Origin: Mayamaea pseudoterrestris
Taxonomy: Eukaryota; Bacillariophyta; Bacillariophyceae; Sellaphorales; Sellaphoraceae
Assembly (NCBI GenBank): GCA_027923505.1
Contig: BROI01000028.1
Coordinates: 1-64,000 of the forward strand
Direction: 5' to 3'
DNA length: 64,000 nucleotides
The position numbers and the translations under genes were made by a program. Positions 1 to 12,720 of the stretch are shown here, one piece after another. Within the stretch, counting starts at the first letter, position 1, and each line of letters opens with the position of its first letter. The notes below the pieces were generated by a model. That model saw only the letters and a list, made by a program, of their open reading frames with translations. It did no database searches and was not told the origin of the DNA.

Positions 1-1802
1 TGGAAAAGGATGGATGGAAGCGCTTGAGCGCATGGCAGGACGCACTAAACTGTTTAACCGCATGTGCAAGGCTGCAAAGAAGAACCTGTCCAAGAAGCGC
101 GTTTCAAGTTTGGCGTTCAGTTCCTAATACTTGGAAGGAAGCGAACCGCCTCGACGCTGCTAATGGAAACACCCTGTGGGCTGACGCCGTCAAGACTGAG
201 ATGGAGCAGCTACACGAGTACGACACTTTCATCGACAAGGGCATCGGTGCCTTCATGGAAAGTGATTGGAAGCGCATCAACGCGCATCTTGTTTTCGACT
301 GCAAGAACGATCTACGACGTAAGGCCCGACTCGTCGCCGGGGGACATTTGACCGCTCCGCCCAAGGACTCCGCCTACTCCGGCGTTGTATCTATGCGAAG
401 CATTCGAACCATAGCACTGTTAGCTGAACTGAACGACCTCAAGTTTTGGGCTGCCGATGTCGGTAACGCCTACCTCGAGGCCAAGACCAAGGAAAAGGTC
501 TACATTGTTGCCGGTCCCGAGTTTGGACCATTGGAAGGCCATACCTTGGTCATCTACAAGGCACTTTACGGATTGCGCACTTCTGGCGCGCGTTGGCATG
601 AGCACTTTGCCGACACACTCCGCGACATTGGATTCTACCCAAGCTACGCGGACCCTGACGTCTGGATGAAAGACTGTGGCACTCACTACGAGTACGTCGG
701 CGTGTTCGTCGACGATCTGGCTATGGCCATGAAAGATCCACAAGCCTTCACGGACCTCCTCAAGGAGAAGTACAAGTACAAGTTGAAGGGCGTCGGCGAC
801 ATCAAGTATCACCTTGGAGCCGACTTCTATCGTGATCCCGATGGAACCCTCTGCATGAGCGCGAAGACCTACGTCGGTCGCATGCTCAAGAACTACGAGA
901 CCATGTTTGGCGAGAAGCCACGCAAGCGCAAGTCACCGCTTGACGACGGGGACCACCCCGAACTTGACCTTACCGAAGAGCTGGATGCCCGTGGCATTCA
1001 ACAGTACCAGTCTCTTATTGGTGCCCTCCAGTGGGCAGTGACCCTATGTCGACTTGACATTCATTGTGCCGTAATGACACTTGGCCGATTCCGCTGCGCC
1101 CCGCGCCGCGGACACCTGGACCGAGCCAAGCGAGTCTGCGGTTACCTAGCTGAGTACCCTGATGCGGCGATTCGTTTCCGGACGAAGATCGTCGATCACG
1201 GGAACCTACCAAGTATGATTGGTTGCAACCGGCTCACGGCAACTCAAGCGAAGAGCTTCCGTGGAACATGCCGATCCCGAAGGGCAAGCCTGTGCAACTA
1301 ACTACCTTTATGGACGCGAACCTGTACCATGATTACACTACTGGACGTTCCGCAATGGGAGTCCTGCATTTCCTGAACCAGACGCCCGTCGAATGGTTCT
1401 GCAAGCGTCAGAATACTGTTGAGACTGCAACGTATGGATCCGAGTTCGTCGTCGCCAAGACCGCGACGGAACAGATTATGGATTTCCGATACTCCACATG
1501 TTGGGAGTTCCTTTGAGTGGACCAGCCTGGATGTTCGGCGACAACGAAAGTGTCAAGAAGTCGTCAACGATCCCGCACTCCACACTTTCTAAGCGACACA
1601 ATGCGCTCGCCTACCACCGAGTTCGCGAGGCCATTGCAAGCAATGTTCTGTACTTTGAGCACATCTTCGGCAAGCAGAACGTCGCCGACGTTCTTACCAA
1701 GTTCTTGCCGCATGCCACGTTCCGACCCCTGATCATTCCGATTCTTTTCTGGAAGGGTGATACGGCAAACCGATCGTTGTCACAAGCCTAGATCAAGGGG
1801 GA
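1..1802 (+). mobile_element. Ty1/copia retrotransposon remnant (RT-RNase H part)
   Basis: This is the 3' portion of a copia-superfamily LTR retrotransposon and starts outside the window. The translated sequence shows a reverse transcriptase with the copia-type catalytic YVGVFVDDLAMA box near base 700, and downstream the RNase H region ending in the copia-like 'KQNVADVLTKFLP' stretch near 1700. A purine-rich tract just before 1803 fits the polypurine tract. The element looks broken, with about two breaks in the visible part. It is treated as a fossil; its age cannot be judged because the 5' LTR is not in the window. Confidence 0.85.
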
Positions 1803-2131
1803 TGACACAATATTATTGAGTTGAGTTGACCTGCGTCTCATGACAAGACGGTTAGCTACCTGTGTTTTGTATGCATTTAATCCTGTGCAGGGTTGAGTCA
1901 CACTTGTGACCGAATCCTCACATACATGAGTGAAATCGCTGACGATCGAGGCGTGAACCTCGACCGTGAACCCAGTGAGAACGAGAAAGAAGCGCACGAG
2001 TAGAGTAGCGAGTAACATGCACTATTCTAGCAATTGAGTTTGTTTGTTTGCTTTACGCTGGACGAAGAGGTTGATCGCTCCGAGTCCATTGTAGTCGCTG
2101 GAATAAAGGTTCGTCTGATATTATCGTGTCA
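1803..2131 (+). repeat. right LTR of the copia element
   Basis: The 329-bp segment starts TGACAC directly after a purine-rich tract and ends GTGTCA, so it has the short inverted TG...CA termini of an LTR. The longer ends (TGACACAATATTAT and TGATATTATCGTGTCA) are also nearly inverted. The next base begins satellite DNA. The last six bases resemble GTGTCA found inside the satellite unit, so the right boundary could be off by a few bases. Confidence 0.6.
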
Positions 2132-5100
2132 CTCCAGGCAGTCCTTTTTGCACCATTTGAGACTATGCACCTGTCAATGGCATCCCCTGGACATGTTTTG
2201 CCTGACTCATTGGGTATTTGGGTGGCCAGGGCATGGGGCGTTTGACAGGGAAGAATCTGCAACTTGTGGTGTTGGCCATACCCACAGTGGAGGCCGTACC
2301 CATGTTTTCAGCCTCCAGGCAGTCCTTTTTGCACCATTTGAGACTCTGCACCTGTCAATGGCATACCCTGGACATGTTTTGCCTGACTCATTGGGTATTT
2401 GGGTGGCCAGGGCATGGGGCGTTGGCCACGAAACTTGGAGTGGCCTTGGTACCCACAGTGGAGGCCGTCCATGTTGTCAGCCTCCAGGCAGTCCTTTTTG
2501 CACCATTTGAGACTCTGCACCTGTCAATGGCATACCCTGGACATGTTTTTCCTGACTCATTGGGTATTTGGGTGGCCAGGGCATGGGGCGTTGACAGGGA
2601 AGAATCTGCAACTTGTGGTGTTGGCCATACCCACAGTGGAGGCCGTACCCATGGTGTCAGCCTCCAGGCAGTCCTTTTTGCACCATTTGAGACTATGCAC
2701 CTGTCAATGGCATACCCTGGACATGTTTTGCCTGACTCATTGGGTATTTGGGTGGCCAGGGCATGGGGCGTTTGACAGGAAAGAATCTGCAACTTGTGGT
2801 GTTGGCCATACAGTGGAGGCGTACCCATGTTTTCAGCCCCAGGCAGTCCTTTTGCACATTTGAGACTTGCACCTGTCAATGGCATACCCTGGACATGTTT
2901 TGCCTGACTCATTGGGTATTTGGGTGGCCAGGGCATGGGGCGTTTGACAGGTATGAATCGGTAACTGTGGGTGTTGGCCATACCCAAAATGGAGGCCGTA
3001 CCCATGTTGTCAGCCTCCAGGCAGTCCTTTTTGCACCATTTGAGACTATGCACCTGTCAATGGTTTCCTGGACATGTTTTGCCTGACTCATTGGGTATTT
3101 GGGTGGCCAGGGCATGGGGCGTTTGACAGGGAAGAATCTGCAACTTGTGGTGTTGGCCATACCCACAGTGGAGGCCGTACCCATGTTGTCAGCCTCCAGG
3201 CAGTCCTTTGCATTGCTGCCGACATGTTTTGCCTGACTCATTGGGTATTTGGGTGGCCAGGGCATGGGGCGTTTGACAGGGAAAGAATCTCACTTGTGGT
3301 GTTGGCCATACCAGGGATGTTTTCAGCCTCCAGGCAGTCCTTTTGCACCATTTGAGACTATGCACCTGTCAATGGCATACCCTGACATGTTTTGCCTCAT
3401 TGGGTATTTGGGTGGCCAGGGCATGGGGCGTTTGACAGGGAAAAATCTGCAACTTGTGGTGTTGGCCATACCCACAGTGGAGGCCATCAGCCTCCAGGCA
3501 GTCCTTTTTGCACCATTTGAGACTATGCACCTGTCAATGGCATACCTGGACATGTTTTGCCTGACTCATTGGGTATTTGGGTGGCCAGGGCATGGGGCGT
3601 TTGACAGGGAAGAATCTGCAACTTGTGGTGTTGGCCATACCCACAGTGGAGGCCGTACCCATGTTGTCAGCCTCCAGGCAGTCCTTTTGCACCATTTGAG
3701 ACTATGCACCTGTCAATGGCCTACCCTGGACATGTTTTGCCTGACTCATTGGGTATTTGGGTGGCCAGGGCATGGGGCGTTTGACAGGGAAGAATCTGCA
3801 ACTTGTGGTGTTGGCCATACCCACAGTGGAGGCCGTACCCATGGTGTCAGCCTCCAGGCAGTCCTTTTTGCACCATTTGAGACTATGCACCTGTCAATGG
3901 CATACCCTGGACATGTTTTGCCTGACTCATTGGGTATTTGGGTGGCCAGGGCATGCGTTTGAGAATCTGCAACTTGTGGTGTTGGCCCCACAGCCGCACC
4001 ATTTGTCAGCCACCAGGCAGTCCTTTTTGCACCATTTGAGACTTTGCACCTGTCAATGGCATACCCTGGACATGTTTTGCCTGACTCATTGGGTATTTGG
4101 GTGGCCAGGGCATGGGGCGTTTGACAGGGAAGAATCTGCAACTTGTGGTGTTGGCCATACCCATGTTGTCAGCCTCCAGGCAGTCCTTTTTGCACCATTT
4201 GAGACTATGCACCTGTCAATGGCATACCCTGGACATGTTTTGCCTGACTCATTGGGTATTTGGGTGGCCAGGGCATGGGGCGTTTGACAGGGAAGAATCT
4301 GCAACTTGTGGTGTTGGCCATACCCACAGTGGAGGCCGTACCCATGGTGTCAGCCTCCAGGCAGTCCTTTTTGCACCATTTGAGACTATGCACCTGTCAA
4401 TGGCATACCCTGGACATGTTTTGCCTGACTCATTGGGTATTTGGGTGGCCAGGGCATGGGGCGTTTGACAGGGAAGAATCTGCAACTTGTGGTGTTGGCC
4501 ATACCCACAGTGGAGGCCGTACCCATGTTTTCAGCCTCCAGGCAGTCCTTTTTGCACCATTTGAGACTCTGCACCTGTCAATGGCATCCCCTGGACATGT
4601 TTTGCCTGACTCATTGGGTATTTGGGTGGCCAGGGCATGGGGCGTTTGACAGGTAAGAATCTGCAACTTGTGGTGTTGGCCATACCCACAGTGGAGGCCG
4701 TACCCATGTTGTCAGCCTCCAGGCAGTCCTTTTGCACCATTTGAGACTATGCACCTGTCAATGGCATACCCTGGACATGTTTTGCCTGACTCATTGGGTA
4801 TTTGGGTGGCCAGGGCATGGGGCGTTTGACAGGGAAGAATCTGCAACTTGTGGTGTTGGCCATACCCACAGTGGAGGCCGTACCCATGTTGTCAGCCTCC
4901 AGGCAGTCTTTTTGCACCATTTGAGACTCTGCACCTGTCAATGGCATACCCTGGACATGTTTTGCCTGACTCATTGGGTATTTGGGTGGCCAGGGCATGG
5001 GGCGTTTGACAGGGAAGAATCTGCAACTTGTGGTGTTGGCCATACCCACAGTGGAGGCCGTACCCATGTTGTCAGCCTCCAGGCAGTCCTTTTTGCACCA

Positions 5101-7774
5101 TTTGAGACTCTGCACCTGTCAATGGCATACCCTGGACATGTTTTGCCTGACTCATTGGGTATTTGGGTGGCCAGGGCATGGGGCGTTTGACAGGGAAGAA
5201 TCTGCAACTTGTGGTGTTGGCCATACCCACAGTGGAGGCCGTACCCATGTTGTCAGCCTCCAGGCAGTCCTTTTTGCACCATTTGAGACTATGCACCTGT
5301 CAATGGCATACCCTGGACATGTTTTGCCTGACTCATTGGGTATTTGGGTGGCCAGGGCATGGGGCGTTTGACAGGGAAGAATCTGCAACTTGTGGTGTTG
5401 GCCATACCCACAGTGGAGGCCGTACCCATGGTGTCAGCCTCCAGGCAGTCCTTTTTGCACCATTTGAGACTATGCACCTGTCAATGGCATACCCTGGACA
5501 TGTTTTGCCTGACTCATTGGGTATTTGGGTGGCCAGGGCATGGGGCGTTTGACAGGGAAGAATCTGCAACTTGTGGTGTTGGCCATACCCACAGTGGAGG
5601 CCGTACCCATGGTGTCAGCCTCCAGGCAGTCCTTTTTGCACCATTTGAGACTCTGCACCTGTCAATGGCATACCCTGGACATGTTTTGCCTGACTCATTG
5701 GGTATTTGGGTGGCCAGGGCATGGGGCGTTTGACAGGGAAGAATCTGCAACTTGTGGTGTTGGCCATACCCACAGTGGAGGCCGTACCCATGGTGTCAGC
5801 CTCCAGGCAGTCCTTTTTGCACCATTTGAGACTATGCACCTGTCAATGGCATACCCTGGACATGTTTTGCCTGACTCATTGGGTATTTGGGTGGCCAGGG
5901 CATGGGGCGTTTGACAGGGAAGAATCTGCAACTTGTGGTGTTGGCCATACCCACAGTGGAGGCCGTACCCATGTTTTCAGCCTCCAGGCAGTCCTTTTTG
6001 CACCATTTGAGACTCTGCACCTGTCAATGGCATACCCTGGACATGTTTTGCCTGACTCATTGGGTATTTGGGTGGCCAGGGCATGGGGCGTTTGACAGGG
6101 AAGAATCTGCAACTTGTGGTGTTGGCCATACCCACAGTGGAGGCCGTACCCATGGTGTCAGCCTCCAGGCAGTCCTTTTTGCACCATTTGAGACTATGCA
6201 CCTGTCAATGGCATACCCTGGACATGTTTTGCCTGACTCATTGGGTATTTGGGTGGCCAGGGCATGGGGCGTTTGACAGGGAAGAATCTGCAACTTGTGG
6301 TGTTGGCCATACCCACAGTGGAGGCCGTACCCATGTTGTCAGCCTCCAGGCAGTCCTTTTTGCACCATTTGAGACTATGCACCTGTCAATGGCATACCCT
6401 GGACATGTTTTGCCTGACTCATTGGGTATTTGGGTGGCCAGGGCATGGGGCGTTTGACAGGGAAGAATCTGCAACTTGTGGTGTTGGCCATACCCACAGT
6501 GGAGGCCGTACCCATGTTGTCAGCCTCCAGGCAGTCCTTTTTGCACCATTTGAGACTCTGCACCTGTCAATGGCATACCCTGGACATGTTTTGCCTGACT
6601 CATTGGGTATTTGGGTGGCCAGGGCATGGGGCGTTTGACAGGGAAGAATCTGCAACTTGTGGTGTTGGCCATACCCACAGTGGAGGCCGTACCCATGTTG
6701 TCAGCCTCCAGGCAGTCCTTTTGCACCATTTGAGACTATGCACCTGTCAATGGCATACCCTGGACATGTTTTGCCTGACTCATTGGGTATTTGGGTGGCC
6801 AGGGCATGGGGCGTTTGACAGGGAAGAATCTGCAACTTGTGGTGTTGGCCATACCCACAGTGGAGGCCGTACCCATGTTGTCAGCCTCCAGGCAGTCCTT
6901 TTTGCACCATTTGAGACTATGCACCTGTCAATGGCATACCCTGACATGTTTTGCCTGACTCATTGGGTGGATTTGGGTGGAGGGCATGAGGCTCAAGAAT
7001 CTCACTTTGGTGTTGGCCATACCACAGTGGAGGCCGCACGTCATGTTGTCAGCCCCAGGCAGTTCTTTTTGCACCATTTGAGACTATGCACCTGTCAATG
7101 GCATACCCTGGACATGTTTTGGCCTGACTCATTGGGTATTTGGGTGGCCAGGGCAGGGGCGTTTGACAGGGTAAGAATCTGCAACTTGTGGTGTTGGCCA
7201 TACCCACAGTGGAGGCCGTACCCATGTTTTCAGCCTCCAGGCAGTCCTTTTTGCACCATTTGAGACTCTGCACCTGTCAATGGCATACCCTGGACATGTT
7301 TTGCCTGACTCATTGGGTATTTGGGTGGTCAGGGCATGGGGCGTTTGACAGGGAAGAATCTGCAACTTGTGGTGTTGGCCACCATGGAGGCCATGTTGGC
7401 CTCCAGGCAGTCCTTTTGCACCATTTGAGACATGCACCTGTCGCTGATTTGGTGGCGGGAGATGCTCGGAGGCCGCTGTCAGCCTCCAGGAAGTCCTTTT
7501 GCACCATTTGAGACTCTGCACCTGTCAATGGCATCCCCTGGACATGTTTTGCCTGACTCATTGGGTATTTGGGTGGCCAGGGCATGGGGCGTTTGACAGG
7601 GAAGAATCTGCAACTTGTGGTGTTGGCCATACCCACAGTGGAGGCCGTACCCATGTTGTCAGCCTCCAGGCAGTCCTTTTGCACCATTTGAGACTATGCA
7701 CCTGTCAATGGCATACCCTGGACATGTTTTGCCTGACTCATTGGGTATTTGGGTGGCCAGGGCATGGGGCGTTT
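2132..7774. repeat. 181-bp satellite array, about 31 copies
   Basis: A tandem satellite with a 181-bp period: the GTATTTGGGTGGCCAGGGCA block recurs at 181-bp steps, most regularly between about 4240 and 6920. Units in this core differ at only a few positions (for example CCATGGTG, CCATGTTG or CCATGTTTTC, and GACTATG or GACTCTG). The flanks, 2132-4240 and 6940-7774, hold units with deletions and substitutions, the usual picture of a homogenised core with decaying edges. The period is not a multiple of 3, so the open frames of about 129 codons on both strands are artefacts. No gene is seen. Confidence 0.97.
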
Positions 7775-8060
7775 GACATTCAAACGCCCCTACAGCAAGC
7801 CCTGTAGGTGCCCAAAATACACCAGAATGGTGCCAACATCATTATTCAGGCTGCGCTGTAAGATGGTAGGCTTGGCTGGTGTCTCAGGGGATGGTAATGT
7901 ATTTGGTGACAACTTGTCACCAGTCTCAGCCCGCAGATGCCATGACATTCAAACGCCCATACAGCAAGCCCTGTAGGTGCCCAAAATACACCAAAATGGT
8001 GCCCAAATCATTATTCAGACTGCGCTACAAAATGGTAAGCTTGGCTGGTGTCTCAGCCTG
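7775..8060. repeat. 169-bp satellite-related repeat, about 1.7 copies
   Basis: A second repeat type begins GACATTCAAACGCC at 7775 and again at 7944, a 169-bp spacing. It carries AGCAAGCCCTGTAGGTGCCC and AATCATTATTCAG-like blocks that are absent from the 181-bp unit. The second copy runs back into 181-bp satellite sequence (GCAGTCCTTTGCACCATTTG) at about 8061, so the two families are interleaved. Confidence 0.8.
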
Positions 8061-9474
8061 GCAGTCCTTTGCACCATTTGAGACTCGCCCACGTGTCCAT
8101 GGCATAACCCCTGACATGTTTTGCCTGACCCAGTATGTGCCAGACACTTCAGGGTCAAGTGGAACTTGTGGTGTTGGCCATAACGTGGAGCTGCACCAGT
8201 GTCAGCCTCGCAGTCCTTGCACCATTCGAGACCCTACAGCAAGCCCTGTCAATGGCCAAAATACCCAGAATGGTGCCACTCATTATGGCTAGGCTGGTTC
8301 TCGTATTGGCATACAACTCACCAGTCTCAGCCCATGGTCACCTCCAGGCAGTCCTTTTTGCCCTTTAAATGCACCAGTAATGGCACCCACATTTTAGGCT
8401 GGCTCATGGTACTTTGGGTGGCCAGGCATGGGGCGTTGACAGGGCAATCAAACACCCCTTGTGGTGTTGGCCATACCCACAGTGGAGGCTGTACCCATGG
8501 TGTCAGCCTCCAGGAAGTCCTTTTTGCACCATTTGAGACTCTGCACCTGTCAATGGCATACCCTGGACATGTTTTGCCCGACTGTCAAACACCCCTTGTG
8601 GTGTTGGCCATACCCACAGTGGAGGCTGTACCCATGGTGTCAGCCTCCAGGAAGTCCTTTTTGCACCATTTGAGACTCTGCACCTGTCAATGGCATACCC
8701 TGGACATGTTTTGCCCGACTGATAGGGTATTTGGGTGGCCAGGGCATGGGGCGTTTGACATGTCAGAATCTACAACTTGTGGTGTTGGCCATACCCACTG
8801 TGGAGGCCGTACCCATGGTGTCAGCCTCCTGGCAGTCCTTTTTGCACCATTTGAGACTCTGCACCTGTCAATGGCATACCCTGGACATGTTTGGCCTGAC
8901 TCATTGGGTATTTGGTTCGCCAGGGCATGGGCATTGTAGTGGTATGATTCCATAATTTGGGGTGTTGGCCGCACCCATCCTGCAGACCATTCCATGGTGT
9001 AGGCATCCACGCGGACATTTTTGAACCGTTGTAGACCATCCTCATGTCAATGGCACATCCTGGACATGTTTTGCCTGACTCATTGGGATATTGGGTGGCC
9101 AGGGCACGGGGCATCCTAGTGGTATGAATCCATAAAATGGGGTGTTGGCCACACCATCCTGTAGACCATTTCATGGTGTACTGGTAGGCTTCCAGGCAGT
9201 CTATATTGCACCATTTGAGACCATCCTCATGTCAATGGCACACCCTGGACATGTTTTGCCTGACTCATTGGGTTGTTGGGTGGCCAGGGCACGGGGCATC
9301 CTAGTGGTATGATTCCATAAAATGGGGTGTTGGCCACACCATCCTGTAGACCATTTCATGGTGTACAGGTAGGATTCCAGGCAGTCCGTTTTGCACCATT
9401 TGAGACCATCCTCATGTCAATGGCACACCCTGGCAATGTTTGCCTGACTCATTGGGTTGTTGAGTGGCCATGGC
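8061..9474. repeat. diverged satellite units, 181-185 bp
   Basis: Degenerate and truncated copies of the 181-bp satellite. From about 8950 they pass into a subfamily with a period near 185 bp: AGGGCACGGGGCATCCTAGT occurs at 9101 and 9286. A short duplicated block (CAAACACCCCTTGTGGTG) occurs near 8450 and 8585. The open frames here are repeat by-products. Confidence 0.85.
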
Positions 9475-10834
9475 ATGGAGCATCCAATGAGCACCTGCAT
9501 GGCCAACCCTTGTCCTGTGTGTGCATTCGATGTGGCGAAACCCCGCCATGGCATTCAAGTAGCTCAGTGACGGCGAGAAGGAAAATCCTTCTGAGCGCCA
9601 GTTGAAGGGCCATCTGCCTAGAAGGCGCCACTGGTGCACCAATGGAGCATCCTATGAGCAGTTGCATGGCCAAACCCTTGTCCCGTATGTTCATTTGGTG
9701 TGGTGAAACCCCTCAATGGCATCCAAGTAGGTCAGTGACGGCGAGAAGGAAAATCCTTGTAAGCACCACTTCAAGGGACATCTGCCTAAAAGGCACCAAT
9801 GGAGCATCCAATAAACACCAGCATGGCCAAGCCCTTGTCCCGTATGTTCATTTGGTGTGGTGAAACCCCACCATGGCATTCAAGTAGCTCAGTGACGGCA
9901 AGAAGGAAAATCCTTCTGAGCGCCAGTTGAAGGGCCATCTGTCTATAAGGCGCCACTGCTGCAACAATGGAGCATCCTATGAGCAGTTGCATGGCCAAAC
10001 CCTTGTCCCGTATGTTCATTTGGTGTGGTGAAACCCTGCCATGACATCCAAGTAGCTCAGTGATGGCAAGAAGGAAAAAACCTTCTGAGCTCCAGTTGAA
10101 GGGCCATCTGCCTAGAAATCGCCACGGGTGCACCAATGGAGCATCCTATTAGCAATGGAGCATCCAATGAGCACCTGCATGGCCAACCCTTGTCCTGTGT
10201 GTGCATTCGATGTGGCGAAACCCCGCCATGGCATTCAAGTAGCTCAGTGACGGCGAGAAGGAAAATCCTTCTGAGCGCCAGTTGAAGGGCCATCTGCCTA
10301 GAAGGCGCCACTGGTGCACCAATGGAGCATCCTATGAGCAGTTGCATGGCCAAACCCTTGTCCCGTATGTTCATTTGGTGTGGTGAAACCCCTCAATGGC
10401 ATCCAAGTAGGTCAGTGACGGCGAGAAGGAAAATCCTTGTAAGCACCACTTCAAGGGACATCTGCCTAAAAGGCACCAATGGAGCATCCAATAAACACCA
10501 GCATGGCCAAGCCCTTGTCCCGTATGTTCATTTGGTGTGGTGAAACCCCACCATGGCATTCAAGTAGCTCAGTGACGGCAAGAAGGAAAATCCTTCTGAG
10601 CGCCAGTTGAAGGGCCATCTGTCTATAAGGCGCCACTGCTGCAACAATGGAGCATCCTATGAGCAGTTGCATGGCCAAACCCTTGTCCCGTATGTTCATT
10701 TGGTGTGGTGAAACCCTGCCATGACATCCAAGTAGCTCAGTGATGGCAAGAAGGAAAAAACCTTCTGAGCTCCAGTTGAAGGGCCATCTGCCTAGAAATC
10801 GCCACGGGTGCACCAATGGAGCATCCTATTAGCA
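9475..10834. repeat. 680-bp tandem duplication of 157-169-bp units
   Basis: The segments 9475-10154 and 10155-10834 read as the same 680 bases in direct tandem. Each contains four subunits beginning ATGGAGCATCC, spaced 167, 157, 168 and 169 bp, plus a 19-bp stub. The subunit carries a GAAACCC...CCATGGCATTCAAGTAG block and a GGCGAGAAGGAAAATCCTT block. It shares only short words with the 181-bp satellite. No coding function is supported. Confidence 0.9.
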
Positions 10835-11528
10835 CCTGTTCTGGCTTGATTTGGGCAAACACATGGCTCTAGGCCTGGTGTTTGAAAGGCATGGCAGCCG
10901 CTGGCTGAGACTGGTGACACAGGAACCAGCTCCATGGTGCTACAGCGCATGGCATTCAAACCTTACCCCAATTGCAGTCTTACATTTTTTGGAGCATTAT
11001 CCAGAGCTTGGCCAGAGCCTGGTGCATGAAATCCATTATATGGTATGTAGAACAGACACAAACATATATGTTATGGATTTGTGGCAAGAATGGATCATTC
11101 CATGTGCTTGTGGATGCCAGACCAAGTGGCATATAGCAGGAACAATGGCTAGACCCATCATTTTATGGTTCATAAACAATGAAATGGAGACTATACCACC
11201 CTTGGCACCCTTCCACTACCATGGCAGGACAGCATTGGCCTGTTTGACTGATCAATAATGCACTGAAGCCTCCTTTGTCAAGTGGTGAAAGCCTGGTTGG
11301 TGTTTGGCAGTCAGCTGGTGTGGTTGTTTCCACACTGTTTCTGGAGCATTGCCACGCATTGGCCAGAGCCTGGAGCATGAAATCCATTATATGGTATGTA
11401 GAACAGTCACTAACGTATATATTATGTTTTTGTGCACAAACATGGATTATTCCATGTGCCTTTGGGTGCCAGAGCAAGTGGATATGTTCAATTGGCTTGT
11501 GTGAAACCCCTCCATGACATCTAAGTAG
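10835..11528. repeat. 352-bp direct repeat pair
   Basis: Two diverged copies 352 bp apart share GGCCAGAGCCTGG(T/A)GCATG, ATCCATTATATGGTATGTAG and ATTCCATGTGC blocks (10991 and 11343). The second copy ends in a GTGTGAAACCCCTCCATGACA block like the neighbouring 157-169-bp family, so this pair is the outer edge of the same satellite block. Confidence 0.75.
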
Positions 11529-12720
11529 CGTCGGTCCGGCACAAATTGCTCACCACCAATTCTCACGTGCCGCATCACGGTCAGACGCAACAAAAAGGGA
11601 CCTTCATCACGACAAGCTGGTTATGATCCCGCTGTAAAAGCTGTTAATAGGTATAGCAGCAATATAAACTATACAGGCTTATACAGTACAATCATCCGAT
11701 GCTATCAAAGTTTCATATACTTCCTTTGGAGCTATTTTGACTTGCGTGAGACCCCTTGCAAGGTTTGATGGTCTTTCCGCTCACAACTATTGCCATCATA
11801 CAGAGCCATACGCTTTTATCAAGTATAATATGACACACAAGATGCCTCTGTTGTAATCAATTTGACGCAGCGTGATTGCGAAATTTGGAGATTCCACCCA
11901 TTAGAAGTCAGTTTAACCAAGGTGAATGGCACGCCTTTTGCCGCTGGCGCTTACATATGCAACTGAACCTCTTTCGAGAACGTCTACAAGTGCAAGACTT
12001 TCGCAATCAACTCTCTGTAGGTAAATTAATCCTAATCTGCAGGCTTTCAATCGTAGACTCCTTTCTATGGTAAATGGGGTTAGGCGGCGCCTTGGAAGTA
12101 GCGCTCGCTCAGACCGTTGATAGTGACGCACTAACTGTTCCTTTGCTTGTCAAATTGCCTGTTTATGAACCGATAGCATCAATTTCATCTATCTGGATCT
12201 TTGTGCCGGTGCTAAAGGGGTCTCTGGCTTTGCGATTTGCAAGCGCCGCCATTGTAGCGGTCCTGATGGCAATATGGCAATTGACCACCGCAAGGTATTG
12301 CTCATGAATCATGATAGTGACCACCACTCTTTTTTCTTATATTGCTCCCTCTGCTAGTTGAAATGTTTGAAGCAATATGAACGCTTGCGAATCTATTGAT
12401 TAGTCGATATTCGACTCGTGAAGTAGCTTTGTCGAATTATCGATCGATTTTAACACGGGAGCATGTGAGTGCCAGTACGATCATAAAAATGATTTCAGTC
12501 GTGCAAATCACATCTGTACCAGTCATCGTAGAAACCTACAGAAAGCGAGCCCAGCTTGTGAGCGCGGCGAGCCTCATCGGGTCACCGTAGAACTAGTACC
12601 AGTGGCTACGGGTCGAAACTTGCGCGAAGCGTTCGCGCAGCTGCAGGCAGCAGCGATATTCGCAAACTTTTGATCATTGCAGCCTGCTGCTTTTACATTG
12701 TAGTCATCCCTACCAGTATT
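11529..12720. other. intergenic, no gene recognised
   Basis: This stretch between the repeat block and the first host gene has only short frames with no recognisable domain. It is AT-richer than the satellite. No tRNA, repeat or mobile element was recognised. Confidence 0.5.

Noticed and set aside
2034-7807. Many overlapping open frames of 60-280 codons on both strands
   Set aside because: They repeat at 181-bp steps and shift frame from unit to unit because 181 is not a multiple of 3. They are satellite by-products, not genes.
8061-11517. Open frames of 60-250 codons in the diverged satellite
   Set aside because: Same cause: repeated segments give repeated peptides with no domain.
2132-11528. 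CRISPR array
   Set aside because: Units are contiguous 150-185-bp satellites with no short repeat/unique spacer pattern, and the genome is eukaryotic.
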